Source: Dehalococcoidia bacterium (GTDB lineage: Bacteria > Chloroflexota > Dehalococcoidia > SAR202 > UBA11138). From it: DNA of 16,461 bases. Position 1 is the stretch's first letter; the number at the start of each line of letters is the position of its first letter. The stretch spans positions 1-16,461 of the forward strand of contig JAAXHZ010000065.1 in the NCBI GenBank assembly GCA_012270625.1, written 5' to 3'. Shown here one piece after another: positions 6,443 to 13,606 of the stretch. Below the pieces are notes generated by a model, which was given only the letters and a program-made list of their open reading frames with translations, did not search any database and was not told where the DNA came from. A program made the translations under genes and the position numbers.

Positions 6443-7306
6443 TTATAGCGGTTGCAGTTTTTCAATTAACGCCTGTTCAAAGTCTGCCTGACGCACAGTT
6501 TCGGCGGCTTGGAGTTTCTCACTAGACTGCTCCAGTGTCAGAACTTCCCAGTGGCCCCGAACCAGGTGGTGTCCCCCCTCTAACTCCGGAACGAGCCAAA
6601 TCACATCACCATCGCCTAGGTCATAGCTGGGATTCGGACTCGGACCACCGATGGCGTCGAAGAATGGACGATCCACGGCGACTGCCATCTTGGCAGCCCA
6701 CCTTCGCAGGGTCGGCACCTTGACCTGTAGCTGAGGCATCAACCGTTTGGCGCTGGATGAACGCCAATCTGGGCGCCTTACCGTATCTGGAAACGGCGGG
6801 GATGTGTCATGATCGTGAGCCAGCCTGTCAAACTCTGACCGCATACCCCGCCCGGAGAAGTAAACAGCCTGTATCTCCAGTCCGTACCAGTCCAATCTTC
6901 CGTCCACGTTCTTTGCTACGACCAGATCGATCATACCTGCTGGTTTACCAGTGCTGGTTCCAATCATGAATGGCACTTCACGAGCTACTCTTGCATCTGA
7001 ACCTGTAAAGCCAACTATGTCGGCGAGCCACCGAATCACAACGTGTTGCTCCTCAAATCTCAAGGGGCACATTATCACTGCTTGGCCTACCGGCTGACCC
7101 GTTCGCCCATCTTCTCTCATCTCGTAGCGTTGCATTGCGCAGACACCGCCAGCTTTTCGGCACGTTGGCTGACCGGATTGAAACGGGCAATGAGGTATCT
7201 CTGAGTCACGTCCAAGCGCAACCTCGGCTAGCTGCTGGCGTCGAGACGCCGAGATTTCTGTGAACGGTTCTCCGTACCATTCGTGTATGCCATATCTGGG
7301 GGTCAC
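6443..7306 (-). CDS. NotI-family type II restriction endonuclease
   Basis: A 287-residue protein recognised as NotI family. Shared landmarks are CPFQSGQPTC (40-49), GVC (54-56) and IMCPLRF (78-84), matching the four-cysteine iron site of NotI (here Cys40, Cys49, Cys56, Cys80); then SAGN-type PAGMIDLVV (122-130), GLEIQAVYFSG (142-152), RPDW, SSSAKRLMPQL (183-193) and KMAVAVDRPFFD (206-217). The PD-(D/E)XK core would be Asp127 and Glu144, with Gln146 at the usual lysine position, as in NotI's EVQ. NotI has 383 residues, so this is a compact member. The start is a GTG sharing GTGA (7303-7306) with the methyltransferase stop codon, so translation is coupled. Cleavage specificity is unknown and is probably not NotI's GCGGCCGC (see findings). 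By eye this gene is less GC-rich than its neighbours. Confidence 0.85.
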   Translation of the reverse strand: MTPRYGIHEWYGEPFTEISASRRQQLAEVALGRDSEIPHCPFQSGQPTCRKAGGVCAMQRYEMREDGRTGQPVGQAVIMCPLRFEEQHVVIRWLADIVGFTGSDARVAREVPFMIGTSTGKPAGMIDLVVAKNVDGRLDWYGLEIQAVYFSGRGMRSEFDRLAHDHDTSPPFPDTVRRPDWRSSSAKRLMPQLQVKVPTLRRWAAKMAVAVDRPFFDAIGGPSPNPSYDLGDGDVIWLVPELEGGHHLVRGHWEVLTLEQSSEKLQAAETVRQADFEQALIEKLQPL

Positions 7307-8247
7307 GAGGATGCTTGGAAGATCGGAGAAGGCGTGATCACCAACTCCGTCAGCGTATCATGATGGGTATTCTTCATACGTACTCTGACGGCATAGAAGT
7401 GATGCTTGGAGACCAGTGCGACGATTTCCGGAGAGTAGTCGTATGTCATTAGGAAGTTGGCATTCGTCCGGTCGAGCGCCGCGAACACGCGCTCATGATC
7501 CAAGTTGCTGTGAGAGTACAGGCGTGTTCCTGCCCTCTTGCCGCCAGCAGTGTACGGTGGATCGACGAACACCGCGATGTCTCCGCGTCCTTCGGCAAGG
7601 ACGGTTTCAAGCAGCTGCACTCCGTCGGTCTCGCAGAAAGTGATCCGATCGACATAACTGCCTATCGCGTCAAGACGTTTGATGAGAGTGTCAGGATACC
7701 ACCGAGACGCCACGCCCTTGCCCCCCTCTCCGTATTTGGACAGCGACGCCCCTGGAGCCAAGATCCCTCCCCGCCGCGTTCGGTTAAGTACCAGTGTCCG
7801 AAAGCCGTGTTCCATCACGTTCAGTGGGACGGTCCCAGCCAATTCGGCCACCGACTCTCGGGTTGGCTTGAAAGTACGAATTCTCTCCTTGATCTCCTGC
7901 TTATGACGCAAGGCCGCGTGCCAGAAAGCTGCCACATCTCGGTCGATCTCGGCCATAAGACATCGTGATACCAAGCCTTCCATTACGGCAGTCAATGAAA
8001 CGATGCCTCCCCCAGCGAACGGCTCCAGTAACACAGATGGCACAGGCCGAGAGTTGCTGATGAGCCACGCCCGTATATGAGGAACAAGCCACGTCTTGCC
8101 ACCAGGATAGCGCAGCAGGCTGCGCTGCGGTACTGAAGCGACGTTCACGGCTGGAATCGACGAGAATGGTATGTCGGCCATCGAGCGTGGCGCATCCGTT
8201 TCGCCCAACCGCGCCTGAGCGGTATGGTCACCCGTAGCTGTGCGCAC
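7303..8247 (-). CDS. D12-class (Dam-like) N6-adenine DNA methyltransferase
   Basis: A 314-residue methyltransferase with motif X RYPGGK (46-51), SAM-binding motif I EPFAGGG (75-81), the LNRTRRGGI block (154-162) and catalytic motif IV DPPY (229-232). That order (X, I, IV) defines the D12/alpha class that methylates the N6 of adenine. It sits directly upstream of the NotI-family endonuclease and overlaps it by GTGA, the expected layout of a type II modification enzyme. The start is a GTG at 8247 with AGAGGAAGG about 7 bases upstream; an ATG at 8181 is possible but has no good ribosome site. The gene begins 3 bases after the Nudix stop. Residues 1-40 are an extension before the usual Dam-type start. 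Confidence 0.88.
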   Translation of the reverse strand: MRTATGDHTAQARLGETDAPRSMADIPFSSIPAVNVASVPQRSLLRYPGGKTWLVPHIRAWLISNSRPVPSVLLEPFAGGGIVSLTAVMEGLVSRCLMAEIDRDVAAFWHAALRHKQEIKERIRTFKPTRESVAELAGTVPLNVMEHGFRTLVLNRTRRGGILAPGASLSKYGEGGKGVASRWYPDTLIKRLDAIGSYVDRITFCETDGVQLLETVLAEGRGDIAVFVDPPYTAGGKRAGTRLYSHSNLDHERVFAALDRTNANFLMTYDYSPEIVALVSKHHFYAVRVRMKNTHHDTLTELVITPSPIFQASS

Positions 8248-8250
8248 CCG

Positions 8251-9030
8251 TCAGCCTTCCTCTTTGTTGATACTCTGCGGCATGAAGAACTCAAACCGGC
8301 TGCGGTCTTCGTAGCCTTCGATGGTTGCCGGGACGATACCCGGATTCTCCAGCGCCGCCCTTACGATGCTCTTGTTGAACTGGTGTATGCCGGACTCCTC
8401 GGACAGGAACTCTTCGACTGGCATCCAGCGACACTCGGCGATCTCTTCCTCCTGCATGGTGATCTCTGTGGAGAGGGCTGACAGCCGGCAGACGAAGTAT
8501 ATGTCGGACTTGTCGTACCTGTAGCCGTGCCAGTGACGGAAGCAGGCGAGAGACTCGAACTTGGCGTGTACGCCGGTCTCCTCGCGCACCTCTCGAACAG
8601 CGCCGTCCGCCAGGTGCTCGCCGGGGTGAAGGGCGCCCCCGGGCAGCTTGTAGCCCGGCCCGCGGCTGGGGCCCATTCGATAGCGTTCGACGACCACGAG
8701 GATCTCGTCTCGCTCGTTCAGGACTACCGCGCCAGCGCCTATGTAGTGCGTCGCGTAGGGTGGAATGTACGAACCCGGCACGAGCTGAAGGGTCATCAGG
8801 ACGTATTCGGGCTCGGCGTGGTGGTACTCGAATCCGGCGTCGGCGGCTACTGGAACCAGCGCCGCGCTGCGGACCGGCAGCTCCAGCCAGACGACTTTGT
8901 ACCCATCCGTCGTCCAGGAGCGAAGAGACTGTTCCAGCAGCCTCTCGAACTCTCGCGGGTCATCGGGCAGGGCCTCGACGTCGGTTACAACACCACCAAA
9001 CTGATTGGGAGAGAACTTCAGGATCTCCAT
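8251..9030 (-). CDS. NUDT6-like Nudix hydrolase with N-terminal pre-Nudix domain
   Basis: A 259-residue two-domain protein. Residues 132-154 form an exact Nudix box (GX5EX7REUXEEXGU, with RE at 146-147 and EE at 150-151), the metal-binding catalytic helix that hydrolyses nucleoside-diphosphate-linked compounds. Residues 1-95 (FGGVV, LLEQSLRSWTTDGYKVVWLELP, GFEYHHAEPEYVLMTLQL) match the N-terminal domain found in NUDT6 and related plant Nudix proteins. The natural substrate is not predictable from sequence. The ATG lies 2 bases after the dehydrogenase stop (TGACAATG), with only a weak distant GAGG, so it is probably translated by coupling. It links a metabolic gene and the restriction-modification pair in one operon; there is no known reason for that association. 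Confidence 0.88.
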   Translation of the reverse strand: MEILKFSPNQFGGVVTDVEALPDDPREFERLLEQSLRSWTTDGYKVVWLELPVRSAALVPVAADAGFEYHHAEPEYVLMTLQLVPGSYIPPYATHYIGAGAVVLNERDEILVVVERYRMGPSRGPGYKLPGGALHPGEHLADGAVREVREETGVHAKFESLACFRHWHGYRYDKSDIYFVCRLSALSTEITMQEEEIAECRWMPVEEFLSEESGIHQFNKSIVRAALENPGIVPATIEGYEDRSRFEFFMPQSINKEEG

Positions 9031-9032
9031 TG

Positions 9033-10061
9033 TCAGCCGTGCCTCACCACCATCTGTACCTCGTTGGACGGATTGCAGAGGGCTTCGAACGCCCCCTGTA
9101 TCTCGTCCAGCGGAAGGAAGCTGGCCTCGGAGACCAGCGGCTCCATGGTGACCTTGCCCGATTTGATCAGGTCGAGCGCAATTCGCCAGTCATCGGGCTG
9201 GGAGCCGAACGACGTCTTGAGACTTATCTCGCGCGCCATCCAGTCCGGTGGCAGTACAGGGGTCTCATTCCAGACGATGGCAACCAGGACGACCTGCCCA
9301 TTGCGCCGCACCATGTTCAGGGCCTGATCGAGCGTGCCCGGCGCGGCAGCGCACTCGAAAACGAGGTCGGGGCCTGTGCCCCCCGTAAGCTCGACGACGC
9401 GCTCGACGGCGTCCTCTTCGAGAGGGTTGATAACAGCGTCCGCCCCCAGCCTCCGAGCGGCTTCCGCCCTGGCAGGAGCGGGTTCAGACACGATGACTCT
9501 GCTCGCTCCGGCGGCGCGGGCCACCTGCATACACAGCAGCCCAATGGGTCCCGCGCCGAGAACCACGGCCGAGTCTCCCAGCCTGAGCTGGGACAATCTG
9601 ACCGCATGGACAGCGACCGCGCTCGGCTCGCACATCGCTGCCTCTTCGTCGGTTACACCCCCGGGCACCGGGACAGGTTCCCACTCTTCGAGCAGGACCT
9701 TCTCAGCGTAGGCTCTCACACGTCCTGGCGCACTGGAGAAGCCCTCAAGCCGGTAGTTGAATCGCTCACCGCGGTTGGGACTCGTGGCGCGGACCTGCAG
9801 CGGCGGCTCGCCTCCGCCACCTACCACACGGTCTCCCACACTCCAGCGTGTGACTCCCTCGCCTACGCTGCTCACAACGCCTGAGTACTCGTGGCCCATC
9901 ACGCTGCCGGGCGGAGCGATGTCGTATAAGAAGTGGTGTACGTCGGTACCACAGATGGCGCAGTAGCTGACGTCTATAACCACCTGGCCGGGCCCGGGCG
10001 TGGGGTCCGGCAGATCTTCGATGGCGAACTGCTGACCACCCTTGTAAACAGCGGCGCGCAT
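9033..10061 (-). CDS. Zinc-dependent MDR-family alcohol/polyol dehydrogenase
   Basis: A 342-residue medium-chain dehydrogenase. The catalytic zinc site is visible as CAICGTD with Cys37, GHEYSG with His57/Glu58, and CEPSAVAVHA with Glu145. The nucleotide-binding Rossmann motif is VVLGAGPIGLL (166-176), and SEP (192-194) follows the second strand; the lack of basic residues there hints at NAD. The four-cysteine structural zinc loop usual near residues 90-115 is absent; that segment is instead GGGGEPPLQVRATSPNRG. Relatives oxidise sorbitol, threonine or other secondary alcohols; the substrate is not determined. The ATG has a strong TTAGGAGGT 7 bases upstream. It is the first gene of the minus-strand operon, just downstream of a plausible promoter. 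Confidence 0.88.
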   Translation of the reverse strand: MRAAVYKGGQQFAIEDLPDPTPGPGQVVIDVSYCAICGTDVHHFLYDIAPPGSVMGHEYSGVVSSVGEGVTRWSVGDRVVGGGGEPPLQVRATSPNRGERFNYRLEGFSSAPGRVRAYAEKVLLEEWEPVPVPGGVTDEEAAMCEPSAVAVHAVRLSQLRLGDSAVVLGAGPIGLLCMQVARAAGASRVIVSEPAPARAEAARRLGADAVINPLEEDAVERVVELTGGTGPDLVFECAAAPGTLDQALNMVRRNGQVVLVAIVWNETPVLPPDWMAREISLKTSFGSQPDDWRIALDLIKSGKVTMEPLVSEASFLPLDEIQGAFEALCNPSNEVQMVVRHG

Positions 10062-10093
10062 GGCGAATACCTCCTAAAGTTGCTGGCGCTTAG

Positions 10094-10121
10094 GTTATCA
10101 CGAGACTTCACGGAGTGTCAG
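10094..10121 (-). promoter_or_regulatory. Predicted sigma-70 promoter of the five-gene minus-strand operon
   Basis: On the minus strand CTGACA (10121-10116) is a 5/6 match to the -35 element. GATAAC (10099-10094) is a 4/6 match to -10, with a 16-base spacer. A start near 10087 would give a short leader into the TTAGGAGGT of the dehydrogenase. Confidence 0.45.
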
Positions 10122-10329
10122 GTTTATGGCCGAAGGTCATCTTGTGATTTCACTCATGGAGACGATACTGACGTCATTACAGTGCGTATCGGCCAGCCGG
10201 GGCCGGAGTATGGATAGCCTGTCATTCGTGCGCGGTTTCGAATAATCGCCATTTCTGTAGTCCACTTTTGAATGTGTCATGTATGCTTGGAGCCTCGCCA
10301 GGCGAGCTCGGCAAGAATGGGGAATAGCC

Positions 10330-10656
10330 ATGGACGTATTCGAAATATCGGACCTGTTGTCCCAGCGTGCAGAGTCGGGACAGTTGTACCTCGAGTTCTT
10401 TGAGGCGCCGACGATGAGTCTGGGGGTATACGAGATCGCAGCGGGATCGGACGATCCACAGCAGCCGCACACCGAGGACGAGGTGTACTACGTAGTTGGA
10501 GGACGTGGGCAGGTTCGAATTGCCGACGAGGACAGCGAGGTTGGGCTTGGGAGCGTCATCTTTGTCGCAGCCCGCGCAGAGCACAGGTTTCACTCGATCA
10601 CAGAAGACCTGAAGCTGCTGGTGGTGTTCGCGCCACCGAGAGGGTCAGGCGCGTGA
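10330..10656 (+). CDS. Small single-domain cupin protein
   Basis: A 108-residue one-domain cupin. Motif 1 is PHTEDEVYYVVGGRGQVRI (46-64) with candidate metal ligands His47 and Glu51. Motif 2 is GSVIFVAARAEHRFH (74-88) with His85. The barrel is complete and nothing else is fused to it. Such proteins act as small isomerases, dioxygenases or sugar/ligand-binding proteins; the function is not predictable here. The ATG at 10330 has GGGGA 7 bases upstream; an upstream in-frame ATG (10279) would add a non-cupin segment and is less likely. It is divergent from the dehydrogenase operon, across a 268-base gap in which I see only the minus-strand promoter and short GC-rich palindromes (such as CTCGCCAGGCGAG, upstream of the cupin). 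The CoA-transferase genes follow on the same strand. Confidence 0.75.
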   Translation: MDVFEISDLLSQRAESGQLYLEFFEAPTMSLGVYEIAAGSDDPQQPHTEDEVYYVVGGRGQVRIADEDSEVGLGSVIFVAARAEHRFHSITEDLKLLVVFAPPRGSGA

Positions 10657-10670
10657 GTGCGCGGGGTACA

Positions 10671-10702
10671 TTGAATTCGTGCAGGCGTTCGGGCAGTATA
10701 AT
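10671..10702 (+). promoter_or_regulatory. Possible promoter for the CoA-transferase genes
   Basis: A perfect TATAAT -10 (10697-10702) lies 39 bases before the GTG start of subunit A. The best -35, TTGAAT (10671-10676), is 20 bases away, longer than the preferred 17, so an activator or another -35 may be used. Confidence 0.4.
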
Positions 10703-10741
10703 GTGCCACCGTATTCCAGTGGTTGAAGGAGCCTTTAATAC

Positions 10742-11446
10742 GTGAACAAGATCGTTCAGACCTTTGCTGAAGCCGTTTCCGACATCCCTGATGGGGCGAC
10801 TCTGATGATCGACGGTTTCGCCGGGCCGGGCGGGACCCCGCAGAACCTGATCCGCGCGCTTCGTGAACACGGCGCGCGCGAGCTTACTGTGATTTCGAAC
10901 ACGGCCGGACTTGCTTCGGTGATAGGGTTTGGGACGATTCCGGGAGACACTCCCACTGACATCGGCGTACTGGTGGAGAATGAGCAGATCAGGAAGGTGA
11001 TCGCATCGTTTCCGGTGTCGCCTTCTCCGTCGAGGCCAACCGCGTTCGAGAGGGCGTATCTCGAAGGAAAGGTTGATCTCGAAGTTGTACCCCAAGGTAC
11101 GCTGGCCGAGCGGATCAGAGCCGGTGGGGCCGGCATTCCGGCGTTCTACACCCCGACCGGCGTGGGGACGCTGATGGCCGAGGGTCGTGAAGTGCGTGAG
11201 TTCGACGGACGGGAGTATCTCCTGGAGACGGCCCTCAAAGCGGACTTTGCCCTGCTCCGTGCCCACAGATCGGATACACTCGGCAATACGCAGTATCGAG
11301 GCACATCCAGGAATTTCAATGGCGTCATGGCGACTTCGGCAGACGTGGTCGTAATGGAGGTAGATGAGATCGTGGAGCCGGGTGAGATCGACGCGGGCGC
11401 TGTCCATACGCCGGGTTTGTATGTGGACCGAATCGTCAGAATCTGA
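10742..11446 (+). CDS. CoA-transferase subunit A (3-oxoacid CoA-transferase type)
   Basis: A 234-residue family I CoA-transferase alpha subunit. It opens with NKIVQTFAEAVSDIPDGATL and the glycine-rich GFAGPGGTPQNLI (25-37), then ELTVISNTAG, the family's CoA-binding fold. It closes with VVMEVDEIVEPGEI and PGLYVDRI, normal for AtoD/ScoA-like subunits. Together with subunit B it should move CoA between acyl-CoA and a free acid, most likely a 3-oxoacid, in the cytoplasm. The start is GTG with GAAGGAG 10 bases upstream. The ATG of subunit B lies 37 bases after this stop, so both are on one transcript. The acceptor acid cannot be told from sequence. Confidence 0.87.
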   Translation: MNKIVQTFAEAVSDIPDGATLMIDGFAGPGGTPQNLIRALREHGARELTVISNTAGLASVIGFGTIPGDTPTDIGVLVENEQIRKVIASFPVSPSPSRPTAFERAYLEGKVDLEVVPQGTLAERIRAGGAGIPAFYTPTGVGTLMAEGREVREFDGREYLLETALKADFALLRAHRSDTLGNTQYRGTSRNFNGVMATSADVVVMEVDEIVEPGEIDAGAVHTPGLYVDRIVRI

Positions 11447-11483
11447 GAAGCTACATTTGAATCGCCGCCTGAGGGACAGTGTA

Positions 11484-12149
11484 ATGCAGAAAGAGAGATT
11501 CGACCGGGAGATAGTGGCCATGCGCGTCGCGCGTGAGCTGCAGAACGGCAACGTTGTGAACCTCGGAATCGGAATACCTACGCTGTGCTCACAGTTCATA
11601 CCTGAGGGGCGGAGCGTGGTGTACCACAGTGAGAGCGGCGTGCTGGGCTACGGGCCAATGGCCGAACCTGGCGAGGAGGACATAGACCTCATCAACGCTG
11701 GTGGGCAGTTCCTCGCGCCCAACCCGGGAATGTCATTCTTCAACTCCGTCGAGGGATTCGCGATGATCCGGGGCGGCCACATAGATGTCACGGTGCTCGG
11801 CGCCCTGCAAGTATCAGAGCGTGGCGATCTCGCCAACTGGATGCTGCCCGATCGCGGCATCGGCAATGTCGGGGGAGCCATGGATCTCGCCGCCGGAGCC
11901 AAGCGTGTCATCGTGGCGATGGAGCATACCGACCGCAATGGCAATCCCAAGATCGTGCGCGAGTGCGACTTTCCGCTGACCGCGCCGGAGTGCGTGAGTC
12001 TGATCGTGACCGACGTGGCGGTCATCGAGGTCGCGCCGGACGGTCTGCTGTTGACCGAGGTCGCGCCGGGCTGGACGGCGGACGATGTACAGGAGATCAC
12101 CGAGCCGACGCTTGCGGTGTCGCCGGACCTGGGGGATTTCTGGCTGTGA
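11484..12149 (+). CDS. CoA-transferase subunit B (3-oxoacid CoA-transferase type)
   Basis: A 221-residue family I CoA-transferase beta subunit, partner of the gene just upstream. It shows VVNLGIGIPTL (24-34) and the catalytic glutamate in HSESGVLGYGP (Glu50; many relatives have SENG, so SESG is a mild variant). Downstream are GGHIDVTVLGALQVSERGDLANW, GGAMDLAAGAKRVIVAMEHT and the characteristic end TEPTLAVSPDL. Glu50 would form the covalent glutamyl-CoA intermediate. The frame is open upstream to 11364, but that part overlaps subunit A out of frame. The ATG at 11484 has GAGGGA 8 bases before it and fits the family length. No clear terminator is visible in the 27 bases before the convergent radical-SAM-like gene. 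Confidence 0.88.
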   Translation: MQKERFDREIVAMRVARELQNGNVVNLGIGIPTLCSQFIPEGRSVVYHSESGVLGYGPMAEPGEEDIDLINAGGQFLAPNPGMSFFNSVEGFAMIRGGHIDVTVLGALQVSERGDLANWMLPDRGIGNVGGAMDLAAGAKRVIVAMEHTDRNGNPKIVRECDFPLTAPECVSLIVTDVAVIEVAPDGLLLTEVAPGWTADDVQEITEPTLAVSPDLGDFWL

Positions 12150-12176
12150 CTGCCCTACTCTACTCGCAGCGGTCGA

Positions 12177-13451
12177 TCAAGTGAGATTCCAGCGCGGACG
12201 GCTGGCGGCTTCGGCCCTAAGCCTGCCGGGGAGCCAGTCCCGGACCTCCTCTGATATGTAGAAGACGGGTCGGATCAGGTCTGACTCGGATTCGATCATG
12301 CCCGTCTGGACGGCTGTCCTGGCGACCGGTGTGTTGGGCAGCACCCTGGACCCGAGGCGGAGTACCGCGAATGCGGGATCGACCTGCCTCAGCAGGCTGA
12401 GCTTCTGATCAACAGTGTCCCGGCTCTCGCCTGGCTCGCCGAAGCTGATGTTGAGTGCAAACGGCAAGTCTGCCTCCTGGCATAGGTGACCCATGACGCC
12501 AAGCCCGTCCAGTCTGCTTCCCAGATCTCCTGCGCCCCCGCCGGACTCTGCCAGAAGCGCGAGCGAGCAGCCGGACTTCTTCATCAGTCGCACAAGCTCA
12601 TCGTCGCCGTGGCTTGGACGGACGTAGCTGTTCCACCTTATCTTGAGGCCCGATTCGATTATGGCGCGACAAAGCGTCTTGGCATGGTCAACGGGAATGT
12701 TGAATCCCGAGTCTATGAAGAAGATCTTGTTGATCCCGAACTCCGTGTTCAGGTTCCTGATCTCATCGACCACTTCATCAGGATCGCGAATGCGCCAGTC
12801 GCTGCCGTCGAATCCGCCGTCTGATGTCGGATAGTATGCCTGCGCCAGCTTGGTGATCACGCCCACGCCGAAGCCGGAACCGTTGTACTTTCGCATATCC
12901 AGCAGGTCGAGCCTGGGCGCTCTGTGGAAGTCAGAGGTGAAGCTGCCCCGGCTGACGACCACCTGCCCATCCCGCCGGTGCACGACTCCGGGGATGTCAG
13001 TGTAGTCGCCGCCTGACTCCAGTCTGTCCACTAGAGTCGAGAAAGCTTCGGCGGCATCTCCAGTTATGCCGAGGTCTGCGCCGACGTACTCGAGACACTC
13101 GGCGGGCAGGATACTGAACGCGGGGCCTCCGCACAGGATGGTCGCGCTGCTGCATTCGCGTATGCGATCGACAATGTCCTTCACAGGGGGCAGATTCCAC
13201 ACTGGGTTGAAGTAGCTCTGGTTGTCGAGGTTTCGGATCGAGAGGCCGACCAGATCGGGCTGGAAGTCCTTGACAGCTTCCTCGACATCTGACGGGCCGT
13301 CGTCTGAGAACATGAGGTCGAGCACGCGCATCCGGTGGCGGTGTTCGTCCACGGCCGCGGCGATGTACGCTAGGCCGATCGGCACGGGACGAACTACCAT
13401 GCGGTCCATGAAGCGGTCGGTCTGGTTGGTGGCTACTAGGAGGATTCTCAT
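12177..13451 (-). CDS. B12-binding/radical-SAM-type protein lacking the CX3CX2C cluster motif
   Basis: A 424-residue protein with the layout of B12-binding radical SAM enzymes. It has an N-terminal Rossmann-like cobalamin-binding domain (MRILLVATNQ, PIGLAYIAAAVDE, DLVGLSIRN, ILCGGPAFS, DLGITGDAAEAF), the linker RLDLLDMRKYNGSGFGVGVI, then a TIM-barrel-like part (INKIFFIDSGFNIP, SFGEPGESRDTV). Where active relatives have a CX3CX2C iron-sulfur motif just after 'ITK.G', this protein reads VITKLAQAYYPTSDGG (198-213), with no cysteine and several residues fewer. Cys100, 107, 119 and a few later cysteines are isolated. It therefore probably cannot bind the [4Fe-4S] cluster that cleaves SAM. It may be a non-radical B12- or ligand-binding protein, or a recently inactivated enzyme. 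The frame is intact; the ATG has GGAG 8 bases upstream. Confidence 0.8.
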   Translation of the reverse strand: MRILLVATNQTDRFMDRMVVRPVPIGLAYIAAAVDEHRHRMRVLDLMFSDDGPSDVEEAVKDFQPDLVGLSIRNLDNQSYFNPVWNLPPVKDIVDRIRECSSATILCGGPAFSILPAECLEYVGADLGITGDAAEAFSTLVDRLESGGDYTDIPGVVHRRDGQVVVSRGSFTSDFHRAPRLDLLDMRKYNGSGFGVGVITKLAQAYYPTSDGGFDGSDWRIRDPDEVVDEIRNLNTEFGINKIFFIDSGFNIPVDHAKTLCRAIIESGLKIRWNSYVRPSHGDDELVRLMKKSGCSLALLAESGGGAGDLGSRLDGLGVMGHLCQEADLPFALNISFGEPGESRDTVDQKLSLLRQVDPAFAVLRLGSRVLPNTPVARTAVQTGMIESESDLIRPVFYISEEVRDWLPGRLRAEAASRPRWNLT

Positions 13452-13528
13452 GTCTGTCGCTCCGGTGGTGCAGGCTCTAGTATGAGAATAGCACAGAGGA
13501 TACAGGCTCTCTTTCGTATGGACTCAGT

Positions 13529-13557
13529 TTGACCTGCTGTGGGCAATGGTGTACAAC
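13529..13557 (+). promoter_or_regulatory. Predicted sigma-70 promoter of the phosphotriesterase-family operon
   Basis: TTGACC (13529-13534, 5/6) is followed after exactly 17 bases by TACAAC (13552-13557, 4/6). A start near 13564 leaves a ~43-base leader before the ATG at 13607. Confidence 0.55.
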
Positions 13558-13606
13558 CACGATACGCACAGGTACATCACAGCTTCCGGTTCAGGAATGA
13601 ACTCAC

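Noticed and set aside
8760..9884. Long plus-strand open frame (374 codons) opposite the Nudix and dehydrogenase genes
   Set aside because: It is antisense to two clear enzyme families, its translation is rich in Arg/Pro/Ser with no motif, and GC-rich codon use on the other strand explains the open frame.
10598..11599. 333-codon minus-strand open frame across the cupin/CoA-transferase region
   Set aside because: It overlaps the conserved CoA-transferase subunit A on the opposite strand and shows no family resemblance.
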